A stretch of 64,000 nucleotides of DNA, from positions 124,001 to 188,000 of the forward strand of contig DUCM01000005.1 in assembly GCA_012959785.1 (NCBI GenBank), written 5' to 3'. Positions 42,123 through 49,765 of the stretch are shown piece by piece. Source of the stretch: Planctomycetota bacterium. GTDB lineage: Bacteria; Planctomycetota; UBA1135; GCA-002686595. Both the position numbers and the translations under genes were made by a program. Under the pieces are notes generated by a model that worked only from the letters and a program-made list of their open reading frames with translations, did no database searches and was not told the DNA's origin. Numbering within the stretch: the first letter of the stretch is position 1; every line of letters starts with the position of its first letter.

Positions 42123-43913
42123 TCAGACCAGCGCGGCCCCGGTTTGCACGCGCCAAAGGGCCGCATAGGCGCCGCCGCGAGCGATGAGTTCAGCATGGGT
42201 GCCCTGCTCGCGCACCTCGCCTGCATCCAGGACGAAGATCCTATCGGCGTGGCGCGTGGTGGACAGGCGGTGGGCCACTACGATGGTCGTGCGCCCCACG
42301 CTGAGCTTCGAGAGGGAGCGCTGGATAGCGGCTTCTGTTTCGTTGTCCACCGAGGAAGTGGCCTCGTCGAGCACCAGCACCGGCGCGTCGTCGAGCACCA
42401 CCCGCGCCAAGGAAATGCGCTGGCGTTGGCCGCCGGAAAGTTTCTGGCCGCGCTCGCCCACCACCGTGTCATAGCCCTCGGGCAATTCCAGGATGAACTC
42501 CTCGGCTTCCGCGAAGCGCGCCGCGCGCTCGACCTCGGCCCGGCTGGCCGAGGGTCGGCCGTAGGCGATGTTGTCGCGAACGCTGCCGTGGAAGAGGAAT
42601 ACATCCTGGCTTACCAGACCGATGGCGCCCCGCAGGTCGTCGAGCTTGAGTTCCGAGAGGCTCACGCCGTCGAGGCGCAGTTCTCCGCCGGTGATGTCTG
42701 CGTAGCGCAGGAGTAACTTGACCAGGGTGCTCTTGCCCGAACCCGTGGGACCCACGATGGCGCTTGTTTGTCCGGCAGGGAAGCGGAGATCCAGGCCACG
42801 AAAAATCGGCTGGCGGTCCTTGTAGGCGAAGTGCACGCCCTCGAGGACGATCTCGCCCTGCACGGCCTCGCGTTCGAGCCCGAGCTCTCCGCTGCGAATC
42901 GAGGGTTGCGTGTCGAGCAGCCCAAAAACTCGCCGAGTGGAAGCCAGAGCCCGCTGGTAGAGGTCGAAAGTCTCGCCCAGGCGGGTCAGGGGCCAGAGCA
43001 GTCGTTGGGTCATGAAGACCAGCACCGAGTAGGTGCCCACGCTCAACTTGCCATCCAGGGTCAAGAATCCCGCGAAGACCATCAGGGCCGTAAAGCCCAC
43101 CACGATCACCATGCGGATCAAGGGCGAGAAGGCCGAGGACAAGGCGATCGCCCGGCGGTTGCTCACGCGGTAGGCCTCGCTCGTGGCGGAGACCCGGGCT
43201 AGCTCGCGCTCCTCGGCCACAAAGCTCTTGATCGTGGCGATGCCACTCAGGTTGCCGGCCAGGTCGGCATTGAGGTCCCCAACCCGTTCGCGCACAGCCC
43301 CATACAGTGGTGCCAAGAGGCTCTGAAAGCGCACCGAGCCCCACAGGATCAAGGGCATGGGCAGAACGGCCATCCAGGCCACGGAGGGCGCCAACAGAAA
43401 GAAGGCCGTGCAGATCACCAGCACGGTGGTAGCGACTTGCAAGAGGTCGTTGGCGCCGCGGTCGAGGAAGCGCTCGAGCTGATTGACATCGTCGCCCAGG
43501 ACCGAGAGCAGCTTGCCCGTATTCTGGTCCTCGAAAAAGGCCAGTTCGAGGCTCTGCACATGGCTGTAGGTTTGCACGCGCAGTTCGTGCTGGACGGTTT
43601 GCGCCAGATTGCGCCAACACAACTTATAGGCGTACTCGAAAACCGACTCGAGAACCCAGATCACCAGGGTCAAGAGCGCCAGCACCAGGAACTGCTGCCT
43701 CGGATCGGGGACACCAAAGCCGGCCAACCACGAGTCGCTCTGCTTGACGACCACATCCACCGCGAGACCGATCAGAACCGGCGGCGCCAGGTCGAGGAGT
43801 TTGTTGAGCACGCTGAAGAGCGCCGCGCGGCGCACTCGCGCGCGATGAGGCAGCAGATACGCGCGCAAGCGCTGTAGGCTGGAAAGCTCTTTGGTCAAAT
43901 TCGCACTGGCCAT
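42123..43913 (-). CDS. ABC exporter half-transporter, homodimeric type
   Basis: A 596-residue inner-membrane exporter. Six spans lie in residues about 20-310. The nucleotide-binding domain has Walker [11 protein letters not shown], signature KLSGGQRQR, Walker B with catalytic Glu in [11 protein letters not shown], and H-loop VAHRLS, so both ATP sites of a homodimer would be competent (MsbA/lipid or drug exporter-like). Divergent from slyD and the second ABC pair, and convergent with the pseudo-gluzincin gene. Substrate unknown. Confidence 0.95.
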   Translation of the reverse strand: MASANLTKELSSLQRLRAYLLPHRARVRRAALFSVLNKLLDLAPPVLIGLAVDVVVKQSDSWLAGFGVPDPRQQFLVLALLTLVIWVLESVFEYAYKLCWRNLAQTVQHELRVQTYSHVQSLELAFFEDQNTGKLLSVLGDDVNQLERFLDRGANDLLQVATTVLVICTAFFLLAPSVAWMAVLPMPLILWGSVRFQSLLAPLYGAVRERVGDLNADLAGNLSGIATIKSFVAEERELARVSATSEAYRVSNRRAIALSSAFSPLIRMVIVVGFTALMVFAGFLTLDGKLSVGTYSVLVFMTQRLLWPLTRLGETFDLYQRALASTRRVFGLLDTQPSIRSGELGLEREAVQGEIVLEGVHFAYKDRQPIFRGLDLRFPAGQTSAIVGPTGSGKSTLVKLLLRYADITGGELRLDGVSLSELKLDDLRGAIGLVSQDVFLFHGSVRDNIAYGRPSASRAEVERAARFAEAEEFILELPEGYDTVVGERGQKLSGGQRQRISLARVVLDDAPVLVLDEATSSVDNETEAAIQRSLSKLSVGRTTIVVAHRLSTTRHADRIFVLDAGEVREQGTHAELIARGGAYAALWRVQTGAALV

Positions 43914-43959
43914 GGTGGCAGTCTAAAGCACGCCGCTCCGCCATCGCCGCTCATGCAGG

Positions 43960-43988
43960 CAGTTTCTCATGCCCCAGTTTCTGATGCC
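43960..43988. repeat. 14-bp imperfect direct repeat before slyD
   Basis: CAGTTTCTCATGCC (43960-43973) and CAGTTTCTGATGCC (43975-43988) differ at one position and are one base apart, in the divergent gap between the ABC exporter and slyD. Each copy carries an ATG in frame with slyD, so these ATGs are likely accidental. Could be a tandem operator. Confidence 0.5.
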
Positions 43989-44058
43989 GCGGCCTGGGTT
44001 GATGCTGATAGACTTCCGCCCCCGCAAGCTAGCCCCTCACAGGACCTGGAGCATCCCC

Positions 44059-44547
44059 TTGGAAATCACGAAAGACAAGATTGTCGCCTTCAACTACACC
44101 CTCACCGATCCCGAGGGTCAGGTCATCGACAAGTCGGAGGGACGCGCGCCCATGGCCTATTTGCACGGCTGCGGGGGCATCATTGCAGGTCTCGAGGAGG
44201 CCCTAGCAGGCAAGACCGCCGGCGATGAGCTGCGGGTCGAGATCCCCCCGGAAAAGGGCTATGGCCAGCGCAACGAAAAACTCCTGAACCGCGTGCCCAA
44301 GGAAGCCTTCAAGGGCGACCTCGAGTTCGAACTGGGATTGCAGTTCCCGGTGCAGGACCAGGACGGCAAGCAGCGGCTGGTGACCATCGTCCACATCGAG
44401 GAGGGCTCGGTGGTCCTCGATGCCAACCATCCCCTGGCCGGTATCGACCTGACCTTCGAGGTCAGCATCGTGGAAGTTCGCGATGCCACGGCGGACGAAC
44501 TCGAGCACGGGCACTCCCACGGCGAGGGCGGTCACGCGCACGGATAG
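44059..44547 (+). CDS. slyD: SlyD-type FKBP peptidyl-prolyl isomerase with His-rich tail
   Basis: A 162-residue prolyl isomerase and metallochaperone of the cytoplasm. It opens LEITKDKIVAFNYTLTDPEG as SlyD proteins do, has FKBP blocks APMAYLHGCGGIIAGLEEAL and VEIPPEKGYGQRN, the insert-in-flap chaperone domain (about 75-125), and the metal-binding tail HGHSHGEGGHAHG. I chose the TTG at 44059, which has GGAG seven bases upstream and gives the family N-terminus; upstream in-frame ATGs (43969, 43984, 44002) would add unrelated residues. First gene of a tight run with an SRPBCC protein and an ABC pair. Confidence 0.93.
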   Translation: MEITKDKIVAFNYTLTDPEGQVIDKSEGRAPMAYLHGCGGIIAGLEEALAGKTAGDELRVEIPPEKGYGQRNEKLLNRVPKEAFKGDLEFELGLQFPVQDQDGKQRLVTIVHIEEGSVVLDANHPLAGIDLTFEVSIVEVRDATADELEHGHSHGEGGHAHG

Positions 44548-44549
44548 GC

Positions 44550-45002
44550 ATGGGCTTGGGGCAAAAGCAATTTGCGTTGGGCCTGACCCTGGAGATCAAT
44601 TGCCCCGCCGTGCGCGCCTTCGAAACCGCGGGCGATGCAGCCAGCCAGCCTGCCTGGATCGAGTCCCTGGTGGAGGTGCGCCCAGCCGGTGGCGAGCTGC
44701 CCACGGCGGGCAGCACTTTCGTGCAAGTACACCGCGAACGCGGGGTGGAGCAGTTGCTGGAGGGCGAAGTCATCGAGTGGCGGCCCCACGAACTCATGGT
44801 GGTGCGCCTTTCCCACGCCGATCTGATCATCGAGAGCCGCACCGAGTTTGAAGATCTGGGGCAGTGTTGCCGCTTGATCTTGGGTACCGATGTCAGGCTA
44901 GCCAGCCTCAAGGCCAGGTTGGCCGCGCCGTTCCTGCGCCAGTTGCTCGAAGCCCGCATGTGTAGCGACTTCGCGCGACTCAAGGCAATGCTCGAAAACT
45001 GA
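44550..45002 (+). CDS. SRPBCC-family lipid-binding-fold protein
   Basis: A 150-residue protein with the START/SRPBCC pattern: a first strand LTLEINCPAVRAFETAG, a beta-grasp core with paired strands ending EVIEWRPHELMVVRLSHADL, and a long C-terminal helix (LRQLLEARMCSDFARLKAMLE). Such proteins bind hydrophobic ligands in a cavity. It begins two bases after slyD and ends 12 bases before the ABC gene, so it probably belongs to one operon and may relate to the exporter's cargo (inference). Confidence 0.82.
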   Translation: MGLGQKQFALGLTLEINCPAVRAFETAGDAASQPAWIESLVEVRPAGGELPTAGSTFVQVHRERGVEQLLEGEVIEWRPHELMVVRLSHADLIIESRTEFEDLGQCCRLILGTDVRLASLKARLAAPFLRQLLEARMCSDFARLKAMLEN

Positions 45003-45014
45003 GCCGGACTCGCC

Positions 45015-46853
45015 GTGTCACAACGCGCCCAGGACAGTTTATGGAGCCTCTCCAGGGGCCAGCGCTTGCGCTACCTGTGCGCCATCGCTGCCCTGGCGGC
45101 GGGGATCCTCTTGGCCTTCGGCCTGCCCCTGGCAACTCGCGCCGCCATCGACGGCCCCTTGACCCAAGCCCTGGGCCGCGCCGGCGCTCTGCCCGCAGAG
45201 GACAACTGGCTGCAAGAACTCGGCGTGCGCCTGGGTGCCGGGGTGCGCGGACAGCTCTGGCTGGCAGGAGTTATCTTTCTGCTGCTCGCGGCCCTCTCCG
45301 GGATTTGCCTCTACTTCAAGACACGCCTCGCGGCCAGCGCCTCGGAAGGCATGGTCTGCCGTTTTCGCGAACGACTCTTCGGCCACATCACGCGACTGCC
45401 CATGTCCTGGTTGGACGATGCGGACACCGGCGATCTAGTCCAGCGCTGCACCTCCGACATGGAGACCGTGCGCGCCTTCCTCTCGACGCAGATCCTGGAG
45501 ATCGCGCGCGCGCTGCTGCTAGTCGTCTTGGTGACGCCGATCCTGTTCGCCCTGGATGTGCAGTTGGCCATGGTCGCCCTGGCACTCCTGCCTGTGATCG
45601 TAGCCTTCGCCTATGTGTTCTTCAGCCGCATCAAGTCGCTCTTCAAGACCATGGATGAGGCCGAGGGCGCCATGACCACTGTCCTGCAGGAAAACCTCAC
45701 AGCTATCCGAGTTGTGCGCGCCTTTGGACGCCAGGAGCACGAACGACAAAAGTTCGAAGTGCGCAGCGCTAACTACCGGGTCCACCACCAGCGCTTTATC
45801 AAGCTCCTGGGCCTCTATTGGTCCACCTCGGATGTGCTCAGCATGGGACAGATGGGACTGGTTCTGATCGTGGGCGCCTGGTTCACCAAGAGCGGCGATC
45901 TCTCTGTTGGAACCCTGACGGCTTTCCTTGAATACGAAGCCCTGATCATCTGGCCTGTACGCCAACTCGGCCGCGTGCTCTCCGAGGCGGGCAAGGCAGT
46001 GGTGTCCATGCGCCGTCTGCGCGAGGTCCTGGCGGTTGAGGAAGAGAGCGCTCTCGAGGGCAACACCGCCACGGTTCTTCCGCCGCTCACAGGCGCGATT
46101 GAGGTGCGCGACCTCAGTTTTGCCTACAAGGGTGGCAAGCCCGTGCTCCGAAATGTCTCCCTTTCCCTCGCCGCAGGCCAGACGCTCGCCCTCATCGGCC
46201 GTCCAGGCTCGGGCAAGAGCACTCTGGTTCAGCTTCTGCTCAGGCTCTACGACTACGAAGAGGGCTCGATTCGATTGGACGGCCAGGAACTCTCCAGCCT
46301 GCCGCGGCAGTTCGTGCGCTCGCAATTTGGCCCCGTCCTGCAAGAGCCCTTTCTGTACTCGCGCTCGCTTGAGGACAACCTGAAGATTGGCGCTCCGAGG
46401 GCAGGTTCCGAGTCCCTGCACGCTGCCGCCGGGGCGGCGGCCATCCACGACTCGATCGTCGAGTTTCAACACGGCTACGAGACGGAAGTGGGCGAGCGCG
46501 GCGTGACCCTCTCCGGCGGCCAGCGCCAGCGCGTGGCCATCGCTCGCGCGCTGCTGTGTGAACCCACTATTCTGATCCTGGACGACTCCCTCTCGGCGGT
46601 GGACACCGTCACCGAATCCGCGATCCTCGCAGCCCTCACAGAGCGCCGCGGCCAGGGCACCACGATTCTCATCGCCCACCGACTCTCCTCGGTGATGCAC
46701 GCGGACCTGATCCTTGTCCTCGAAGCCGGCCGTGTTGTGGAGTCAGGCAGCCATCAGAGCTTGATTTTGGAAGACGGCCCTTATCAGCGACTGTGGCGGG
46801 TCCAGGGCTATCTCGAGGACGAAATCCAGAGCGAGGGAGGGCGCAAGGCGTGA
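45015..46853 (+). CDS. ABC exporter half-transporter with degenerate catalytic site (second MdlA-like)
   Basis: A 612-residue protein using a GTG start at 45015. The membrane domain (about 15-330) has a roughly 40-residue loop between spans 1 and 2. The nucleotide-binding domain shows Walker A GRPGSGKSTL, signature LSGGQRQRV and LILDDSLSAVD, where Asp replaces the catalytic Glu. This is the same asymmetric design as the gene at 26944. Its TGA overlaps the GTG of the next gene (GTGA, 46850-46853). Confidence 0.94.
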   Translation: MSQRAQDSLWSLSRGQRLRYLCAIAALAAGILLAFGLPLATRAAIDGPLTQALGRAGALPAEDNWLQELGVRLGAGVRGQLWLAGVIFLLLAALSGICLYFKTRLAASASEGMVCRFRERLFGHITRLPMSWLDDADTGDLVQRCTSDMETVRAFLSTQILEIARALLLVVLVTPILFALDVQLAMVALALLPVIVAFAYVFFSRIKSLFKTMDEAEGAMTTVLQENLTAIRVVRAFGRQEHERQKFEVRSANYRVHHQRFIKLLGLYWSTSDVLSMGQMGLVLIVGAWFTKSGDLSVGTLTAFLEYEALIIWPVRQLGRVLSEAGKAVVSMRRLREVLAVEEESALEGNTATVLPPLTGAIEVRDLSFAYKGGKPVLRNVSLSLAAGQTLALIGRPGSGKSTLVQLLLRLYDYEEGSIRLDGQELSSLPRQFVRSQFGPVLQEPFLYSRSLEDNLKIGAPRAGSESLHAAAGAAAIHDSIVEFQHGYETEVGERGVTLSGGQRQRVAIARALLCEPTILILDDSLSAVDTVTESAILAALTERRGQGTTILIAHRLSSVMHADLILVLEAGRVVESGSHQSLILEDGPYQRLWRVQGYLEDEIQSEGGRKA

Positions 46854-48712
46854 CCAGCGACCAAGCAGGCGTTCCCCGTGATGAGCCCAAGGCCGGCGTG
46901 GACCTGGCGCTCTGGCGCAGGCTCTGGAGCTTCACCCGACCGTTCTCCCGAGAGAAACGCCGCCTGGTGCTCTTCGCCATGGGCACGGCCCTCTTTGACA
47001 CGGCCTTGCCCTGGGTCACCAAAGCTGTGGTGGACGATCTCACCACCGCCGGAGCGAGTCTACCCCTGGGGCGCTACGCCGCGCTTTACGCCTTTCTGAC
47101 CCTGGGCCTGGCGAGCTGCGTCATGGGCTTCATCAACAGCGGCGGCGCCCTGCGCACCGGGGTGAGCTTTGAGATTCGCCGGGCCGGCTTCAGAAACTTG
47201 CAGGACCTCTCCTTCTCCTTTTTCGACCGCCGCCCCGTGGGCTGGCTCATGGCGCGCATGACTTCGGACTGCGAACGCCTGACCAACATCCTCGCTTGGG
47301 GTCTGCTCGACCTCGTCTGGGGTTTCAGCGTCATGTCAAGTGTCACCGTGGTCATGTTTCTGGTGGACTGGCGCCTGGCCCTGACCCTCCTGTCCGTGGT
47401 CCCCGCTCTGGCGTGGGTCTCGCGCTACTTCCAACGCAAGATCCTCAGTAGTTCGCGGGTGGTGCGCAAGATCAACTCCAAGATCACCGCGGCCTACAAC
47501 GAGGGCATCAGCGGAGTGCGCACCACCAAGGTCTTCGTTCGCGAGTCGGGCAACGCCGACGAGTTCTCGAGGCTCACCCTGGATATGCGCGGCGCATCTG
47601 TGCGGAACGCCTTGCAGTCGGCTGTCTACTTACCCCTGGTCCTGGTCCTGGCCAGCCTGGCATCGGGCCTCGTCCTTGGTGTGGGCGGAAGCCGCGTGCT
47701 CGCGGGCGCGATTCCCCTGGGCACTTTGGTCATGTTCCTGGCCTTCTGTCACCTCTTCTTCGACCCCATCCAGGAGTTGGCGCGGCTCTTCGCCGAGATG
47801 CAGATGGCCCAGGCCTCGGCAGAGCGCGTCCTGGGCCTGATCGAGGAGCAGCCGGCCATCGCCGACTCTGCCTCGGTGCGGGCAAACATCGCGAACCAGA
47901 CCGCCAGCGCCAGACCCGCCGACATCGCCGTCGATGGGGGCGCCGCAGAGATCGGCGTGATTCGCTTCGAGGGCGTGAGCTTCACCTACGATGGCGGCCA
48001 GGAGGTGCTCAGGGATTTCGACCTCGAAGTACACGCCGGTGAGACGTTGGCTCTGGTGGGCCCCACCGGCGGTGGCAAGTCCACCATCCTGAGCCTGCTC
48101 TGCCGCTTCTACGAGCCAACCAGTGGGCGCATCACCCTCGACGGCGTGGACTACACGGACCGCAGTCTCGCCTGGCTTCAAAGTCAGCTCGGGATCGTGC
48201 TCCAGACCCCGCAACTCTTCAGCGGCAGCATCGCCGAGAACATCCGCTATGGCGACCTCGAAGCCAGCGACGAAGACCTGCACGCCGCCGCCCGCCTGGT
48301 GGGCGCCGAACAATTCATCCTGGGCCTCGATGAGGGCTACGCCACCCAAGTCGGCGAGGGCGGCGGCAAGCTTTCCACCGGTGAGAAGCAACTGCTCTCC
48401 TTCGCCCGCGCATGGCTCAAGTCCCCCGCCATCCTGATCATGGACGAGGCGACATCATCCATCGACACCGAAACCGAGCGCCACATCCAGGCCGGCCTGG
48501 CCCAGGTCCTGACGGGCCGCACGAGCTTCGTCATCGCCCATCGCCTGTCCACCATCCGCTCCGCCGACCGCATTCTGGTCATCAAAGACGGCCGCATCAC
48601 CGAGAGCGGCAAGCACAAGGAACTGCTGGACCTGGGCGGCCACTACCACGAGCTCTACACGAGCCAAAGCCTGCGCGAGACCGGCCAACAACCGGGGGCC
48701 TGGGACGAGTAG
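46850..48712 (+). CDS. ABC exporter half-transporter, catalytic half (second MdlB-like)
   Basis: A 620-residue partner to the preceding half-transporter. I placed the start at the GTG that overlaps its stop; an upstream in-frame ATG at 46793 lies inside the neighbour. Six spans are followed by a nucleotide-binding domain with Walker A GPTGGGKSTI, altered signature KLSTGEKQL, and LIMDEATSSID with the catalytic Glu. About 25 extra residues, rich in Ala and Asp, precede the nucleotide-binding domain. Together with 45015-46853 it forms a second MdlAB-like heterodimer in the window. Confidence 0.94.
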   Translation: MTSDQAGVPRDEPKAGVDLALWRRLWSFTRPFSREKRRLVLFAMGTALFDTALPWVTKAVVDDLTTAGASLPLGRYAALYAFLTLGLASCVMGFINSGGALRTGVSFEIRRAGFRNLQDLSFSFFDRRPVGWLMARMTSDCERLTNILAWGLLDLVWGFSVMSSVTVVMFLVDWRLALTLLSVVPALAWVSRYFQRKILSSSRVVRKINSKITAAYNEGISGVRTTKVFVRESGNADEFSRLTLDMRGASVRNALQSAVYLPLVLVLASLASGLVLGVGGSRVLAGAIPLGTLVMFLAFCHLFFDPIQELARLFAEMQMAQASAERVLGLIEEQPAIADSASVRANIANQTASARPADIAVDGGAAEIGVIRFEGVSFTYDGGQEVLRDFDLEVHAGETLALVGPTGGGKSTILSLLCRFYEPTSGRITLDGVDYTDRSLAWLQSQLGIVLQTPQLFSGSIAENIRYGDLEASDEDLHAAARLVGAEQFILGLDEGYATQVGEGGGKLSTGEKQLLSFARAWLKSPAILIMDEATSSIDTETERHIQAGLAQVLTGRTSFVIAHRLSTIRSADRILVIKDGRITESGKHKELLDLGGHYHELYTSQSLRETGQQPGAWDE

Positions 48713-48728
48713 GCTCCCCGCCCGGCCC

Positions 48729-49748
48729 TCACTCCACAGTGATCTCGTAGTCGATGCGGCCCTCGAAGTCGCGCACCGTGGTGATGGTGATCTCGTGGCC
48801 GCCGCCGCGGTAGGACTGCTGGGCGGTCAGGATCAAGCTACAGTCGCCGCCGAATCTGAATGCGTGGGCGTGGCCGGCTGCGACATTCCAGAGCAGTTCT
48901 CCTTCGAGTTCGAAGGAGAACTCGTATTGCTCTTCGCTCTCGCCGTCACCTTCTTCGTCGTCCAGTTCCTCGCTCTGGTAGACCGTAGTGGAAAGTTCCG
49001 CTGTGATCTGCAGGACTGCCAGGGAGAGGCCCTCGGCTTCGCGCAGCCCTGTGAACTCACCCACAATCTCGCCTTCTAGGTTGTCGTCAAACTGCACGCC
49101 GAAGTCATCATCGGGCTCGTCTTCGTCCTCGCGCAGGACTCCCAAGTTGCCCGAAAGGGATGCGGTGTGCCGAAAGGCATCGAGATCGATCTCCCATGTG
49201 TCGCCTTCCTCCGTGTCCGCCGGAGGCAGGTACCAGGAGAAGTCCGCCACGGCCTGCAGCCCTGCCAGCAGATCCTCATCGAGGTCTTCCTCTGCGTCGC
49301 TGAAACTGGCCTGGTACTCCTCGTCGTCCTCGTCCCAGACGAAAACCACGGCGACCCCTTCGAGTTCACTGGTCCCGGGAGTTTCCTCGTCAAACTCGTC
49401 GCCCGTGTCATTGACGATATTCTGGGTGGAGAGGCTCGCAATCTCGGAGAAACTGCGCTCGATGCGCCCGGCCCGGCCGTCATCCACGGCACTATAGGTA
49501 TCACTGAAGACGATTGTCTCCCGTTCCACCATGGACATTTCGATCTCCGGGCCCTCGCCCTGCTCCTCCTCGCCATCAAAAACCATGGTGAGTTCGGTGC
49601 CCAGGAGCTCGAGGGTCAAAACTCGCTCCAAGCTGGTGGTGAGCTGCGCTCCGTCCTCCAACGCCAAGGCCAGGGTCAGCTCAGGAGATGGCGGGGTCAG
49701 GATGGGCAACGCCAGAGCTGCCCCCCACAAACAGAGAGACTTGGACAT
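48729..49748 (-). CDS. Exported acidic protein of unknown function
   Basis: A 339-residue protein with a signal peptide (MSKSLCLWGAALALPILTPP). It is extremely acidic, with runs such as WDEDDEEY, DAEEDLDED and REDEDEPDDD. Predicted beta strands alternate through the C-terminal half (GHAHAFRFGGDCSL, GGGHEITITTV). No domain recognised; the acidic loops could bind calcium. It lies 17 bases after the choice-of-anchor B gene on the same strand, so the two are probably one operon. The start at 49748 begins the signal peptide; an opening from 49844 lies in the neighbour. Confidence 0.82.
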   Translation of the reverse strand: MSKSLCLWGAALALPILTPPSPELTLALALEDGAQLTTSLERVLTLELLGTELTMVFDGEEEQGEGPEIEMSMVERETIVFSDTYSAVDDGRAGRIERSFSEIASLSTQNIVNDTGDEFDEETPGTSELEGVAVVFVWDEDDEEYQASFSDAEEDLDEDLLAGLQAVADFSWYLPPADTEEGDTWEIDLDAFRHTASLSGNLGVLREDEDEPDDDFGVQFDDNLEGEIVGEFTGLREAEGLSLAVLQITAELSTTVYQSEELDDEEGDGESEEQYEFSFELEGELLWNVAAGHAHAFRFGGDCSLILTAQQSYRGGGHEITITTVRDFEGRIDYEITVE

Positions 49749-49765
49749 GGAGCGCGGATGAAGTT

